Part shown: positions 39,867 to 55,882 of the stretch, one piece after another
Layout of the letters: each line of letters begins with the position of its first letter
Position numbering within the stretch: the stretch's first letter is position 1
DNA from: Hydractinia symbiolongicarpus
Taxonomy: Eukaryota; Cnidaria; Hydrozoa; Anthoathecata; Hydractiniidae
Direction: 5' to 3'
Length of the DNA stretch: 64,000 nt
Assembly: GCF_029227915.1 (NCBI RefSeq)
Contig: NC_079883.1
Coordinates: forward strand, 7,502,001 to 7,566,000
Translations under genes and position numbers: made by a program
Notes under the pieces: model-generated
What the model saw: the letters and a program-made list of their open reading frames with translations, nothing else
Databases searched by the model: none
Told to the model about the DNA's origin: nothing

Positions 39867-40188
39867 CACTGTCGCATTTCGGCTGCATGGTCTACTGTGT
39901 AACGCGCGCGCACGTTCTGGCGTAATGCGTTGATAAACGGAATGTACGCAGTCATATTGGAAAGTAATATCACGCACTTAGTATCGTCGCCTTTGTTAGC
40001 ATTCATGTAAGTTACCATCCACTCGCTACAGTCGCTCTCCATCCTACGGCTAAATCAACAGCCGTGATTTTTACTATGTCGCCGTCCATCCGTACGCGGT
40101 GACAGTTGTAAGCTTTACAGTAACGTGACATGCTCCACAAGCAGTTACGGTGTGTGGACGATGCCTATCATGGCAACGCTTGTTCTTT

Positions 40189-40375
40189 ATCGCTTCTCGG
40201 CCTAATGGCTAAGATCAAGTGTAGTATCTGTTCTTATCAGTTTAATATCTGGTAGGCCATTCTCTGAATGGTCAGTATATTAATCTGATTTTTGGCCTTG
40301 GGTCATGGAGGTGGATTCATTCACGCCGTGACCACGGGTTGCCTTGGTGTTGCACTATTACCGATGGCGGCCCAC
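40189..40375 (+). ncRNA. U2: U2 snRNA (R7)
   Basis: Complete copy matching R1. Confidence 0.96.
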
Positions 40376-40565
40376 ATAAGCAATAAAAGAATAATAGCAG
40401 TCCTCTTTCCGACGGCACTCTGCATAGTCTACGGCGGGAACAAAACGCGTACACTGGGGGAGAATACAGCCTATGCCCCGCGACACGGCAGTTTATAACA
40501 CACTCAAGCCACAAGCATTAACAAACTTTGAAGGGTACCCTCATGCTACGGTGCAGTTCCAACTC

Positions 40566-40731
40566 ATACTTACCTGACGGGGAAGTAAAGACTGATCAAT
40601 GAGGGTTTTCTTCCAGAGTGAGGCTCTTGCATTGCACTACGCTTGGGCTGACCTCTGCGATTACTGCAAACGTCAGTAACTCGACCGTACAATTTCTGGT
40701 AGTGGGGGCCTGCGTCCGCGCTCGCCCCCTC
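40566..40731 (+). ncRNA. U1: U1 snRNA (R7)
   Basis: Complete copy matching R1. Confidence 0.96.
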
Positions 40732-41079
40732 CTTAAGTCAAAATGAATGAGCTTAGAAAAGTTGCGCGGCCAAATGTCGGTGGTGACTTAAACGCTAAGG
40801 TAAAACCTCGCTTGGCTGTTACGAAACGTGATTGCGATATAAGTCCTCGGAAGGCGGCGGAATTTTATTTTATTTGCCATTCCGTCAGGGTTATTGGATG
40901 ATCGGCAATAGATCGAGTTTGTATGCATTTGAAAGCTCTTTTTTCTCGTACTATCACCTGAAAATGTCGTAGGAAAATGTCATAGGAAACACTTTCAACA
41001 ACCGCCACGTTCCTTAATTGTTATAACAAGAAATATATCACAGCACCATTGAAATGAAAAGGCAACAAATGAAAATGAA

Positions 41080-41199
41080 AAGCCTACGACACCGGGAGTT
41101 CCCAGGCGGTCCCCCATCCAAGTACTATCCCGGCCCGACGATGCTTAACTTCCGTGATCAGACGAGAACGGGTGTGTTCATCGTGGTATGGCCGTAGAC
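41080..41199 (-). rRNA. 5S: 5S ribosomal RNA (R8)
   Basis: Last complete copy with the class A long 3' flank. Confidence 0.97.
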
Positions 41200-41396
41200 A
41201 TTAGTAGGGGCAAATACGTGCAATTTATTTTGACGTTGTGATCAAATTTTTTTATTTAATTTCTTTGAGTTACTTAGGACAAGGCGTATGCATGGATTAT
41301 CTATTAGACTTTAAGGTTATAGTTTTGTGAAAAAAACAATGTTTTTTTAAAGATGTGTGGCTATAAAAATAGCCGTTGTTTTCTGAGTGTAGCGGT

Positions 41397-41777
41397 TTAC
41401 TTCTTCTGTCCTTTGTCGTTCTTCTTTGGGAGTAAGACAGCTTGAATGTTTGGCAAAACACCACCAGCTGCAATGGTTACACCGCTCAAAAGTTTGTTTA
41501 ATTCTTCATCATTACGAACAGCCAATTGTAAATGTCTTGGAATAATCCTAGCTTTTTTGTTGTCTCTTGCTGCGTTACCAGCCAACTCCAATATCTCAGC
41601 AGATAAATATTCCAAGACGGCTGCTAAGTAAACTGGTGCTCCAGATCCAATTCGGTTAGCATAGTGCCCTCTACGAAGGAATCTATGCACTCTACCGACT
41701 GGAAATTGAAGTCCAGCTCTTGAGGATCTTGTCTTGGCTTTAGCCTTAGCTTTTCCACCTTTTCCACGTCCAGACAT
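41397..41777 (-). CDS. H2A: Histone H2A (R8)
   Basis: 126 aa, identical to R1. Stem-loop at 41359-41374. This part of R8 is class A. Confidence 0.98.
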   Translation of the reverse strand: MSGRGKGGKAKAKAKTRSSRAGLQFPVGRVHRFLRRGHYANRIGSGAPVYLAAVLEYLSAEILELAGNAARDNKKARIIPRHLQLAVRNDEELNKLLSGVTIAAGGVLPNIQAVLLPKKNDKGQKK

Positions 41778-42061
41778 AACTGCGATTTGATTTGTAAGTT
41801 AATACAAAAACGTACGAATATTTAACGTAAGTGTTAACGAAATAAACTTTACTCGTTTTTTCATCATAAAAATAGGATCGAAATCATGTTTTTTTAACCA
41901 ATCATAATTAAGTATTAAACAAAAGATTTTTTTTTTAACCAATTAAATTGCGTATCGGCGTTTTCGGATCGAATTCGATCCGATTTTTTTACTTATAAAC
42001 AAAAAGTTTTGACTTGCAGTTTAATGCTTATTTACAAGTTAAGTAGCAAAAATTTTTAACC

Positions 42062-42466
42062 ATGTCTGACGCAGCAGCTAAAGGAGGAAAACAGGCACCT
42101 AAAGTAGCCAAGAAAGGTGAAAAAAGAGCCGGCAAAAAAGGAGGAAAGATTGGTGGAACTGGTGAAAAGAAACGCAAGAGAAAGAGAAAGGAAAGTTATG
42201 CTATTTACATCTACAATGTTTTGAAACAAGTTCACCCAGATGTCGGAGTTTCAAGCAAAGCTATGAGCATCATGAACTCATTTGTCAACGACATCTTTGA
42301 GCGCATTGCTTCCGAAGCTTCGCGTTTGGCTCTTCAAAACAAAAAGTCGACCATCTCTTCTCGTGAAATTCAAACCGCAGTACGTCTTCTCTTGCCTGGA
42401 GAACTTGCAAAACACGCAGTCAGTGAAGGAACAAAAGCCGTCACAAAATACACAAGCAGCAAGTAA
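42062..42466 (+). CDS. H2B: Histone H2B (R8)
   Basis: 134 aa, identical to R1. Stem-loop at 42490-42505. The GT run downstream has the class A length. Confidence 0.98.
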   Translation: MSDAAAKGGKQAPKVAKKGEKRAGKKGGKIGGTGEKKRKRKRKESYAIYIYNVLKQVHPDVGVSSKAMSIMNSFVNDIFERIASEASRLALQNKKSTISSREIQTAVRLLLPGELAKHAVSEGTKAVTKYTSSK

Positions 42467-42928
42467 ACCAACGTCTACCAAACACAAACGGTCTTTTTTA
42501 AGACCACACATCTTTAAAAAAACATTTACTTGGCGTCACTACAAGTTAACCGAAGTTAATAAAACTTCTAAATAATGTGCTTAAGAACACTAGCCTACAT
42601 TTAAAATACTTCCCCATGTGTGTGTGTGGATTAGCTTCACTTTTCATACGTATTATTAGCTGTACTTGCAGAAAAGACAAGTACATTGATCCATGTTATT
42701 GCTTACATTTAACTTAACCCAGCTTTTCACGGAAACACTCCCAGGCAAATTAACCCTACAAAGTATTTCTAAATTTTTTTTGTGTCATATATGACATAGT
42801 ATCGTATAGCAATAAATGTAACTGTGACAAGACTTTACACATTGTGTAATTTGGAAGCGTGCACAAAGTAATGTTTTAAAAGATTTGTGGCTATAAAAAT
42901 AGCCGTTTTTGTTGAGCAATGACAACGC

Positions 42929-43285
<357 letters not shown>

Positions 43286-43762
43286 TTAACAGAATTCAGA
43301 CAGCTTTAAAAAGAGGCCATAAAATTACCTACTGCTCGTGGAAACACCCTAATTAACCAATAGAGTTGCGTCATTACAAAATGTTCCGAACATTTGTACA
43401 TTTTTTTAAGTAAAACTGTAGTTTTTTTAAAAATTCGTGGTCTTAATGTTTCAGTAAGGCAATAAATTTGGCATCGTTGGAATTCGCCAAACCTTCTGCT
43501 ACTTACTAAAAAAAAAAAAAGTCAAAAGCTTTTGTGTATCAGAAGATACAGCCGTTTTCCCGTAGCCAAAAAACACAGATTTTATAAAAATGTTAAAGTA
43601 ATGAGCGTAATGTCATTATGCAGCCAATCAGAAATTACTTTCTTAGCACCAATCAAATGGTTTGTTTTGAACCTTAGCTGTCAATCAATATGAGAAATAA
43701 AACTTTGGCGCGATAGTGCATTTTAGACCGTCTTGTGTATCCGTACTACATCGACTTCTTAA

Positions 43763-44177
<415 letters not shown>

Positions 44178-44538
44178 GCATCTTACCAAACAAAAAACGG
44201 CTATTTTTATAGCCACACATCCATAAAAAATATTACGGCTAGCTTTTTATATCAAACTTTGTCCTGCTTTCTGTTTAAATTTTATGCTACATAAAAATTT
44301 TATGCTACATAAAGTTTGACAATGTTAAAAATATGAAGGGCAAGAAAAGTAAAAGCAAGAAAATAAGAAATTTAAAAACGAAAATACTTAAACTTAGGGA
44401 ATCTAATCTTAAATTTACTCTTTTTTAACTGTTTAAGTGACTTAAACAAGTTTAACTTTGTACCAAGATAATGTTTTTTTGTAAATGTGTGGCTATAAAA
44501 ATAGCCGTTTGTTAATGTAATAGCCAGATACACACAAA

Positions 44539-45090
44539 TTATTTTTTTGCGGTCTTCTTTGCTGCCTTTTTGGGAGTCTTTTTGACCTTCTTTGCTGCAG
44601 GTTTTTTAGCAACAGGCTTCTTTGTGGGTTTCTTAGCTGCTGGTTTCTTAGCCGAGGCTTTCTTTGTGGCAGGCTTCTTTGCTGCTTTCTTTGGCGTGCT
44701 CTTCTTTGCTGGCTTCTTTTTTGGTGTACTTTTCTTTGCAGTAGGCTTCTTTGCCGTTGGCTTTTTTGCTGCGGCCTTTTTCTTAGGTTTTTCTTTTTTT
44801 ACCTGACCTAGCTTGAATGATCCAGAAGCACCAGTGCCTTTAGTTTGAATCAAATCGCCTGATGTTACTCCTCGTTTAAGAGCCATTTTCAGATGATGAT
44901 CTGAGTTTTCAGCAACTTTGTAATTTGCATGAATATATTTTGTAATAGCTTGGCGAGATGAACCACCGCGTTCCTTTAGGGTAGCGATAGCAGCCTTGAT
45001 CATGTCCACATATTTAGGGTGATCAGCTGTCTTCTTTGCAGCAGGTTTCTTCTTGGGTGCGATTTTCTTTGGAGAAGCTGCTTCACTCAT
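44539..45090 (-). CDS. H1: Linker histone H1 (R8)
   Basis: 183 aa, identical to R1. Stem-loop at 44491-44506. This part of R8 is class B. Confidence 0.97.
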   Translation of the reverse strand: MSEAASPKKIAPKKKPAAKKTADHPKYVDMIKAAIATLKERGGSSRQAITKYIHANYKVAENSDHHLKMALKRGVTSGDLIQTKGTGASGSFKLGQVKKEKPKKKAAAKKPTAKKPTAKKSTPKKKPAKKSTPKKAAKKPATKKASAKKPAAKKPTKKPVAKKPAAKKVKKTPKKAAKKTAKK

Positions 45091-45669
45091 TTTTAATGTT
45101 TTCTTACAACAATCCAACGATAAACGATGCTTGTTATCACAGTAGAAGTATACTAAACATTACCGTGTAAATGAGATATAATTTAAGACGGTGCGAAGTA
45201 TGCGGACGTAAAAGTACCACTCCCGGGAATTGATTTGGCGCGAAAACAGAAATGTGTGTTTCTGTACATCGTATAATGTCCGTTTTGGGTGCCGCGACTA
45301 TGCGAAAGCATGTTAATTTTTATTTGTAGTACGACGCAATAGTCTGCAAGAGAAGCTGCTGGAGTTTGAGGTCTTCAGCATTACATCTAGTCTGTTAATT
45401 TGGGCTTCTTCCGCGCTCGTGTTAGGATTTTCATAAAGCGTTCTTTGGTTTGCGTTGCGTATGTCGGCCTACATCATCGACACGGCCTGTTTCCGGCTAT
45501 TAGGAGCAATTCATATATTGGGCACTGCGTTTCGACTTTTTTATTAGACCACAGTAAAAAAATTCACTCACAGAAGTCCCTTTCTTTCATGGCTACAAAC
45601 ACGAAGAATTCTGTCGTAAGTAAAACGAATGCGCAAGCCAAAATGACGATGGGGCGAAGTCATAAGCAT

Positions 45670-45742
45670 GGCCCTGTGGCCCAATGGATAAGGCATCTGA
45701 CTACGAATCAGGGGATTCCAGGTTCGACTCCTGGCAGGGTCG
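45670..45742 (+). tRNA. trnR-ACG: tRNA-Arg(ACG), class B (R8)
   Basis: G1 (45670) pairs with C72. Anticodon at 45703-45705. Confidence 0.96.
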
Positions 45743-46064
45743 CACTGTCGCATTTCGGCTGCATGGTCTACTGTGTAACGCGCGCGCACGTTCTGGCGTA
45801 ATGCGTTGATAAACGGAATGTACGCAGACATATTGGAAAGTAATATCACGCACTTAGTATCGTCGCCTTTGTTAGCATTCATGTAAGTTACCATCCACTC
45901 GCTACAGTCGCTCTCCATCCTACGGCTAAATCAACAGCCGTGATTTTTACTATGTCGCCGTCCATCCGTACGCGGTGACAGTTGTAAGCTTTACAGTAAC
46001 GTGACATGCTCCACAAGCAGTTACGGTGTGTGGACGATGCCTATCATGGCAACGCTTGTTCTTT

Positions 46065-46251
46065 ATCGCTTCTCGGCCTAATGGCTAAGATCAAGTGTAG
46101 TATCTGTTCTTATCAGTTTAATATCTGGTAGGCCATTCTCTGAATGGTCAGTATATTAATCTGATTTTTGGCCTTGGGTCATGGAGGTGGATTCATTCAC
46201 GCCGTGACCACGGGTTGCCTTGGTGTTGCACTATTACCGATGGCGGCCCAC
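46065..46251 (+). ncRNA. U2: U2 snRNA (R8)
   Basis: Complete copy matching R1. Confidence 0.96.
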
Positions 46252-46441
46252 ATAAGCAATAAAAGAATAATAGCAGTCCTCTTTCCGACGGCACTCTGCA
46301 TAGTCTACGGCGGGAACAAAACGCGTACACTGGGGGAGAATACAGCCTATGCCCCGCGACACGGCAGTTTATAACACACTCAAGCCACAAGCATTAACAA
46401 ACTTTGAAGGGTACCCTCATGCTACGGTGCAGTTCCAACTC

Positions 46442-46607
46442 ATACTTACCTGACGGGGAAGTAAAGACTGATCAATGAGGGTTTTCTTCCAGAGTGAGGC
46501 TCTTGCATTGCACTACGCTTGGGCTGACCTCTGCGATTACTGCAAACGTCAGTAACTCGACCGTACAATTTCTGGTAGTGGGGGCCTGCGTCCGCGCTCG
46601 CCCCCTC
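46442..46607 (+). ncRNA. U1: U1 snRNA (R8)
   Basis: Complete copy matching R1. The spacer after it is the first with the 22-bp deletion (junction near 46921). Confidence 0.96.
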
Positions 46608-46933
46608 CTTAAGTCAAAATGAATGAGCTTAGAAAAGTTGCGCGGCCAAATGTCGGTGGTGACTTAAACGCTAAGGTAAAACCTCGCTTGGCTGTTACGA
46701 AACGTGATTGCGATATAAGTCCTCGGAAGGCGGCGGAATTTTATTTTATTTGCCATTCCGTCAGGGTTATTGGATGATCGGCAATAGATCGAGTTTGTAT
46801 GCATTTGAAAGCTCTTTTTTCTCGTACTATCACCTGAAAATGTCGTAGGAAAATGTCATAGGAAACACTTTCAACAACCGCCACGTTCCTTAATTGTTAT
46901 AACAAGAAATATATCACAGCAAATGAAAATGAA

Positions 46934-47053
46934 AAGCCTACGACACCGGGAGTTCCCAGGCGGTCCCCCATCCAAGTACTATCCCGGCCCGACGATGCTT
47001 AACTTCCGTGATCAGACGAGAACGGGTGTGTTCATCGTGGTATGGCCGTAGAC
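46934..47053 (-). rRNA. 5S: 5S ribosomal RNA (R9)
   Basis: Complete 120-nt copy. Its 3' flank lacks the second T4-containing block found in class A. Confidence 0.97.
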
Positions 47054-47250
47054 ATTAGTAGGTGCAAATACGTGCAATTTATTTTGACGTTGTGATCAAA
47101 TTTTTTTATTTAATTTCTTTGAGTTACTTAGGACAAGGCGTATGCATGGATTATCTATTAGACTTTAAGGTTATAGTTTTGTGAAAAAAACAATGTTTTT
47201 TTAAAGATGTGTGGCTATAAAAATAGCCGTTGTTTTCTGAGTGTAGCGGT

Positions 47251-47631
47251 TTACTTCTTCTGTCCTTTGTCGTTCTTCTTTGGGAGTAAGACAGCTTGAA
47301 TGTTTGGCAAAACACCACCAGCTGCAATGGTTACACCGCTCAAAAGTTTGTTTAATTCTTCATCATTACGAACAGCCAATTGTAAATGTCTTGGAATAAT
47401 CCTAGCTTTTTTGTTGTCTCTTGCTGCGTTACCAGCCAACTCCAATATCTCAGCAGATAAATATTCCAAGACGGCTGCTAAGTAAACTGGTGCTCCAGAT
47501 CCAATTCGGTTAGCATAGTGCCCTCTACGAAGGAATCTATGCACTCTACCGACTGGAAATTGAAGTCCAGCTCTTGAGGATCTTGTCTTGGCTTTAGCCT
47601 TAGCTTTTCCACCTTTTCCACGTCCAGACAT
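47251..47631 (-). CDS. H2A: Histone H2A (R9)
   Basis: 126 aa, identical to R1. Stem-loop at 47213-47228. Confidence 0.98.
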   Translation of the reverse strand: MSGRGKGGKAKAKAKTRSSRAGLQFPVGRVHRFLRRGHYANRIGSGAPVYLAAVLEYLSAEILELAGNAARDNKKARIIPRHLQLAVRNDEELNKLLSGVTIAAGGVLPNIQAVLLPKKNDKGQKK

Positions 47632-47915
47632 AACTGCGATTTGATTTGTAAGTTAATACAAAAACGTACGAATATTTAACGTAAGTGTTAACGAAATAAA
47701 CTTTACTCGTTTTTTCATCATAAAAATAGGATCGAAATCATGTTTTTTTAACCAATCATAATTAAGTATTAAACAAAAGATTTTTTTTTTAACCAATTAA
47801 ATTGCGTATCGGCGTTTTCGGATCGAATTCGATCCGATTTTTTTACTTATAAACAAAAAGTTTTGACTTGCAGTTTAATGCTTATTTACAAGTTAAGTAG
47901 CAAAAATTTTTAACC

Positions 47916-48320
47916 ATGTCTGACGCAGCAGCTAAAGGAGGAAAACAGGCACCTAAAGTAGCCAAGAAAGGTGAAAAAAGAGCCGGCAAAAAAGGAGGAA
48001 AGATTGGTGGAACTGGTGAAAAGAAACGCAAGAGAAAGAGAAAGGAAAGTTATGCTATTTACATCTACAATGTTTTGAAACAAGTTCACCCAGATGTCGG
48101 AGTTTCAAGCAAAGCTATGAGCATCATGAACTCATTTGTCAACGACATCTTTGAGCGCATTGCTTCCGAAGCTTCGCGTTTGGCTCTTCAAAACAAAAAG
48201 TCGACCATCTCTTCTCGTGAAATTCAAACCGCAGTACGTCTTCTCTTGCCTGGAGAACTTGCAAAACACGCAGTCAGTGAAGGAACAAAAGCCGTCACAA
48301 AATACACAAGCAGCAAGTAA
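47916..48320 (+). CDS. H2B: Histone H2B (R9)
   Basis: 134 aa, identical to R1. Stem-loop at 48344-48359. The GT run downstream is one step shorter than in class A. Confidence 0.98.
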   Translation: MSDAAAKGGKQAPKVAKKGEKRAGKKGGKIGGTGEKKRKRKRKESYAIYIYNVLKQVHPDVGVSSKAMSIMNSFVNDIFERIASEASRLALQNKKSTISSREIQTAVRLLLPGELAKHAVSEGTKAVTKYTSSK

Positions 48321-48780
48321 ACCAACGTCTACCAAACACAAACGGTCTTTTTTAAGACCACACATCTTTAAAAAAACATTTACTTGGCGTCACTACAAGT
48401 TAACCGAAGTTAATAAAACTTCTAAATAATGTGCTTAAGAACACTAGCCTACATTTAAAATACTTCCCCATGTGTGTGTGGATTAGCTTCACTTTTCATA
48501 CGTATTATTAGCTGTACTTGCAGAAAAGACAAGTACATTGATCCATGTTATTGCTTACATTTAACTTAACCCAGCTTTTCACGGAAACACTCCCAGGCAA
48601 ATTAACCCTACAAAGTATTTCTAAATTTTTTTTGTGTCATATATGACATAGTATCGTATAGCAATAAATGTAACTGTGACAAGACTTTACACATTGTGTA
48701 ATTTGGAAGCGTGCACAAAGTAATGTTTTAAAAGATTTGTGGCTATAAAAATAGCCGTTTTTGTTGAGCAATGACAACGC

Positions 48781-49137
<357 letters not shown>

Positions 49138-49616
49138 TTAACAGAATTCAGACAGCTTTAAAAAGAGGCCATAAAATTACCTACTGCTCGTGGAAACACC
49201 CTAATTAACCAATAGAGTTGCGTCATTACAAAATGTTCCGAACATTTTGTACATTTTTTTAAGTAAAACTGTAGTTTTTTTAAAAATTCGTGGTCTTAAT
49301 GTTTCAGTAAGGCAATAAATTTGGCATCGTTGGAATTCGCCAAACCTTCTGCTACTTACTAAAAAAAAAAAAAAGTCAAAAGCTTTTGTGTATCAGAAGA
49401 TACAGCCGTTTTCCCGTAGCCAAAAAACACAGATTTTATAAAAATGTTAAAGTAATGAGCGTAATGTCATTATGCAGCCAATCAGAAATTACTTTCTTAG
49501 CACCAATCAAATGGTTTGTTTTGAACCTTAGCTGTCAATCAATATGAGAAATAAAACTTTGGCGCGATAGTGCATTTTAGACCGTCTTGTGTATCCGTAC
49601 TACATCGACTTCTTAA

Positions 49617-50030
<414 letters not shown>

Positions 50031-50391
50031 GCATCTTACCAAACAAAAAACGGCTATTTTTATAGCCACACATCCATAAAAAATATTACGGCTAGCTTTT
50101 TATATCAAACTTTGTCCTGCTTTCTGTTTAAATTTTATGCTACATAAAAATTTTATGCTACATAAAGTTTGACAATGTTAAAAATATGAAGGGCAAGAAA
50201 AGTAAAAGCAAGAAAATAAGAAATTTAAAAACGAAAATACTTAAACTTAGGGAATCTAATCTTAAATTTACTCTTTTTTAACTGTTTAAGTGACTTAAAC
50301 AAGTTTAACTTTGTACCAAGATAATGTTTTTTTGTAAATGTGTGGCTATAAAAATAGCCGTTTGTTAATGTAATAGCCAGATACACACAAA

Positions 50392-50943
50392 TTATTTTTT
50401 TGCGGTCTTCTTTGCTGCCTTTTTGGGAGTCTTTTTGACCTTCTTTGCTGCAGGTTTTTTAGCAACAGGCTTCTTTGTGGGTTTCTTAGCTGCTGGTTTC
50501 TTAGCCGAGGCTTTCTTTGTGGCAGGCTTCTTTGCTGCTTTCTTTGGCGTGCTCTTCTTTGCTGGCTTCTTTTTTGGTGTACTTTTCTTTGCAGTAGGCT
50601 TCTTTGCCGTTGGCTTTTTTGCTGCGGCCTTTTTCTTAGGTTTTTCTTTTTTTACCTGACCTAGCTTGAATGATCCAGAAGCACCAGTGCCTTTAGTTTG
50701 AATCAAATCGCCTGATGTTACTCCTCGTTTAAGAGCCATTTTCAGATGATGATCTGAGTTTTCAGCAACTTTGTAATTTGCATGAATATATTTTGTAATA
50801 GCTTGGCGAGATGAACCACCGCGTTCCTTTAGGGTAGCGATAGCAGCCTTGATCATGTCCACATATTTAGGGTGATCAGCTGTCTTCTTTGCAGCAGGTT
50901 TCTTCTTGGGTGCGATTTTCTTTGGAGAAGCTGCTTCACTCAT
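50392..50943 (-). CDS. H1: Linker histone H1 (R9)
   Basis: 183 aa, identical to R1. Stem-loop at 50344-50359. Confidence 0.97.
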   Translation of the reverse strand: MSEAASPKKIAPKKKPAAKKTADHPKYVDMIKAAIATLKERGGSSRQAITKYIHANYKVAENSDHHLKMALKRGVTSGDLIQTKGTGASGSFKLGQVKKEKPKKKAAAKKPTAKKPTAKKSTPKKKPAKKSTPKKAAKKPATKKASAKKPAAKKPTKKPVAKKPAAKKVKKTPKKAAKKTAKK

Positions 50944-51522
50944 TTTTAATGTTTTCTTACAACAATCCAACGATAAACGATGCTTGTTATCACAGTAGAA
51001 GTATACTAAACATTACCGTGTAAATGAGATATAATTTAAGACGGTGCGAAGTATGCGGACGTAAAAGTACCACTCCCGGGAATTGATTTGGCGCGAAAAC
51101 AGAAATGTGTGTTTCTGTACATCGTATAATGTCCGTTTTGGGTGCCGCGACTATGCGAAAGCATGTTAATTTTTATTTGTAGTACGACGCAATAGTCTGC
51201 AAGAGAAGCTGCTGGAGTTTGAGGTCTTCAGCATTACATCTAGTCTGTTAATTTGGGCTTCTTCCGCGCTCGTGTTAGGATTTTCATAAAGCGTTCTTTG
51301 GTTTGCGTTGCGTATGTCGGCCTACATCATCGACACGGCCTGTTTCCGGCTATTAGGAGCAATTCATATATTGGGCACTGCGTTTCGACTTTTTTATTAG
51401 ACCACAGTAAAAAAATTCACTCACAGAAGTCCCTTTCTTTCATGGCTACAAACACGAAGAATTCTGTCGTAAGTAAAACGAATGCGCAAGCCAAAATGAC
51501 GATGGGGCGAAGTCATAAGCAT

Positions 51523-51595
51523 GGCCCTGTGGCCCAATGGATAAGGCATCTGACTACGAATCAGGGGATTCCAGGTTCGACTCCTGGCAGGGTCG
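51523..51595 (+). tRNA. trnR-ACG: tRNA-Arg(ACG), class B (R9)
   Basis: G1 (51523) pairs with C72. Anticodon at 51556-51558. Confidence 0.96.
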
Positions 51596-51917
51596 CACTG
51601 TCGCATTTCGGCTGCATGGTCTACTGTGTAACGCGCGCGCACGTTCTGGCGTAATGCGTTGATAAACGGAATGTACGCAGACATATTGGAAAGTAATATC
51701 ACGCACTTAGTATCGTCGCCTTTGTTAGCATTCATGTAAGTTACCATCCACTCGCTACAGTCGCTCTCCATCCTACGGCTAAATCAACAGCCGTGATTTT
51801 TACTATGTCGCCGTCCATCCGTACGCGGTGACAGTTGTAAGCTTTACAGTAACGTGACATGCTCCACAAGCAGTTACGGTGTGTGGACGATGCCTATCAT
51901 GGCAACGCTTGTTCTTT

Positions 51918-52104
51918 ATCGCTTCTCGGCCTAATGGCTAAGATCAAGTGTAGTATCTGTTCTTATCAGTTTAATATCTGGTAGGCCATTCTCTGAATGG
52001 TCAGTATATTAATCTGATTTTTGGCCTTGGGTCATGGAGGTGGATTCATTCACGCCGTGACCACGGGTTGCCTTGGTGTTGCACTATTACCGATGGCGGC
52101 CCAC
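51918..52104 (+). ncRNA. U2: U2 snRNA (R9)
   Basis: Complete copy matching R1. Confidence 0.96.
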
Positions 52105-52294
52105 ATAAGCAATAAAAGAATAATAGCAGTCCTCTTTCCGACGGCACTCTGCATAGTCTACGGCGGGAACAAAACGCGTACACTGGGGGAGAATACAGCC
52201 TATGCCCCGCGACACGGCAGTTTATAACACACTCAAGCCACAAGCATTAACAAACTTTGAAGGGTACCCTCATGCTACGGTGCAGTTCCAACTC

Positions 52295-52460
52295 ATACTT
52301 ACCTGACGGGGAAGTAAAGACTGATCAATGAGGGTTTTCTTCCAGAGTGAGGCTCTTGCATTGCACTACGCTTGGGCTGACCTCTGCGATTACTGCAAAC
52401 GTCAGTAACTCGACCGTACAATTTCTGGTAGTGGGGGCCTGCGTCCGCGCTCGCCCCCTC
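52295..52460 (+). ncRNA. U1: U1 snRNA (R9)
   Basis: Complete copy matching R1. Confidence 0.96.
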
Positions 52461-52786
52461 CTTAAGTCAAAATGAATGAGCTTAGAAAAGTTGCGCGGCC
52501 AAATGTCGGTGGTGACTTAAACGCTAAGGTAAAACCTCGCTTGGCTGTTACGAAACGTGATTGCGATATAAGTCCTCGGAAGGCGGCGGAATTTTATTTT
52601 ATTTGCCATTCCGTCAGGGTTATTGGATGATCGGCAATAGATCGAGTTTGTATGCATTTGAAAGCTCTTTTTTCTCGTACTATCACCTGAAAATGTCGTA
52701 GGAAAATGTCATAGGAAACACTTTCAACAACCGCCACGTTCCTTAATTGTTATAACAAGAAATATATCACAGCAAATGAAAATGAA

Positions 52787-52906
52787 AAGCCTACGACACC
52801 GGGAGTTCCCAGGCGGTCCCCCATCCAAGTACTATCCCGGCCCGACGATGCTTAACTTCCGTGATCAGACGAGAACGGGTGTGTTCATCGTGGTATGGCC
52901 GTAGAC
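52787..52906 (-). rRNA. 5S: 5S ribosomal RNA (R10)
   Basis: Complete 120-nt copy with the class B short 3' flank. Confidence 0.97.
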
Positions 52907-53103
52907 ATTAGTAGGTGCAAATACGTGCAATTTATTTTGACGTTGTGATCAAATTTTTTTATTTAATTTCTTTGAGTTACTTAGGACAAGGCGTATGCAT
53001 GGATTATCTATTAGACTTTAAGGTTATAGTTTTGTGAAAAAAACAATGTTTTTTTAAAGATGTGTGGCTATAAAAATAGCCGTTGTTTTCTGAGTGTAGC
53101 GGT

Positions 53104-53484
53104 TTACTTCTTCTGTCCTTTGTCGTTCTTCTTTGGGAGTAAGACAGCTTGAATGTTTGGCAAAACACCACCAGCTGCAATGGTTACACCGCTCAAAAGT
53201 TTGTTTAATTCTTCATCATTACGAACAGCCAATTGTAAATGTCTTGGAATAATCCTAGCTTTTTTGTTGTCTCTTGCTGCGTTACCAGCCAACTCCAATA
53301 TCTCAGCAGATAAATATTCCAAGACGGCTGCTAAGTAAACTGGTGCTCCAGATCCAATTCGGTTAGCATAGTGCCCTCTACGAAGGAATCTATGCACTCT
53401 ACCGACTGGAAATTGAAGTCCAGCTCTTGAGGATCTTGTCTTGGCTTTAGCCTTAGCTTTTCCACCTTTTCCACGTCCAGACAT
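53104..53484 (-). CDS. H2A: Histone H2A (R10)
   Basis: 126 aa, identical to R1. Stem-loop at 53066-53081. Confidence 0.98.
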   Translation of the reverse strand: MSGRGKGGKAKAKAKTRSSRAGLQFPVGRVHRFLRRGHYANRIGSGAPVYLAAVLEYLSAEILELAGNAARDNKKARIIPRHLQLAVRNDEELNKLLSGVTIAAGGVLPNIQAVLLPKKNDKGQKK

Positions 53485-53768
53485 AACTGCGATTTGATTT
53501 GTAAGTTAATACAAAAACGTACGAATATTTAACGTAAGTGTTAACGAAATAAACTTTACTCGTTTTTTCATCATAAAAATAGGATCGAAATCATGTTTTT
53601 TTAACCAATCATAATTAAGTATTAAACAAAAGATTTTTTTTTTAACCAATTAAATTGCGTATCGGCGTTTTCGGATCGAATTCGATCCGATTTTTTTACT
53701 TATAAACAAAAAGTTTTGACTTGCAGTTTAATGCTTATTTACAAGTTAAGTAGCAAAAATTTTTAACC

Positions 53769-54173
53769 ATGTCTGACGCAGCAGCTAAAGGAGGAAAACA
53801 GGCACCTAAAGTAGCCAAGAAAGGTGAAAAAAGAGCCGGCAAAAAAGGAGGAAAGATTGGTGGAACTGGTGAAAAGAAACGCAAGAGAAAGAGAAAGGAA
53901 AGTTATGCTATTTACATCTACAATGTTTTGAAACAAGTTCACCCAGATGTCGGAGTTTCAAGCAAAGCTATGAGCATCATGAACTCATTTGTCAACGACA
54001 TCTTTGAGCGCATTGCTTCCGAAGCTTCGCGTTTGGCTCTTCAAAACAAAAAGTCGACCATCTCTTCTCGTGAAATTCAAACCGCAGTACGTCTTCTCTT
54101 GCCTGGAGAACTTGCAAAACACGCAGTCAGTGAAGGAACAAAAGCCGTCACAAAATACACAAGCAGCAAGTAA
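53769..54173 (+). CDS. H2B: Histone H2B (R10)
   Basis: 134 aa, identical to R1. Stem-loop at 54197-54212. Confidence 0.98.
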   Translation: MSDAAAKGGKQAPKVAKKGEKRAGKKGGKIGGTGEKKRKRKRKESYAIYIYNVLKQVHPDVGVSSKAMSIMNSFVNDIFERIASEASRLALQNKKSTISSREIQTAVRLLLPGELAKHAVSEGTKAVTKYTSSK

Positions 54174-54633
54174 ACCAACGTCTACCAAACACAAACGGTC
54201 TTTTTTAAGACCACACATCTTTAAAAAAACATTTACTTGGCGTCACTACAAGTTAACCGAAGTTAATAAAACTTCTAAATAATGTGCTTAAGAACACTAG
54301 CCTACATTTAAAATACTTCCCCATGTGTGTGTGGATTAGCTTCACTTTTCATACGTATTATTAGCTGTACTTGCAGAAAAGACAAGTACATTGATCCATG
54401 TTATTGCTTACATTTAACTTAACCCAGCTTTTCACGGAAACACTCCCAGGCAAATTAACCCTACAAAGTATTTCTAAATTTTTTTTGTGTCATATATGAC
54501 ATAGTATCGTATAGCAATAAATGTAACTGTGACAAGACTTTACACATTGTGTAATTTGGAAGCGTGCACAAAGTAATGTTTTAAAAGATTTGTGGCTATA
54601 AAAATAGCCGTTTTTGTTGAGCAATGACAACGC

Positions 54634-54990
<357 letters not shown>

Positions 54991-55468
54991 TTAACAGAAT
55001 TCAGACAGCTTTAAAAAGAGGCCATAAAATTACCTACTGCTCGTGGAAACACCCTAATTAACCAATAGAGTTGCGTCATTACAAAATGTTCCGAACATTT
55101 TGTACATTTTTTTAAGTAAAACTGTAGTTTTTTTAAAAATTCGTGGTCTTAATGTTTCAGTAAGGCAATAAATTTGGCATCGTTGGAATTCGCCAAACCT
55201 TCTGCTACTTACTAAAAAAAAAAAAAGTCAAAAGCTTTTGTGTATCAGAAGATACAGCCGTTTTCCCGTAGCCAAAAAACACAGATTTTATAAAAATGTT
55301 AAAGTAATGAGCGTAATGTCATTATGCAGCCAATCAGAAATTACTTTCTTAGCACCAATCAAATGGTTTGTTTTGAACCTTAGCTGTCAATCAATATGAG
55401 AAATAAAACTTTGGCGCGATAGTGCATTTTAGACCGTCTTGTGTATCCGTACTACATCGACTTCTTAA

Positions 55469-55882
<414 letters not shown>
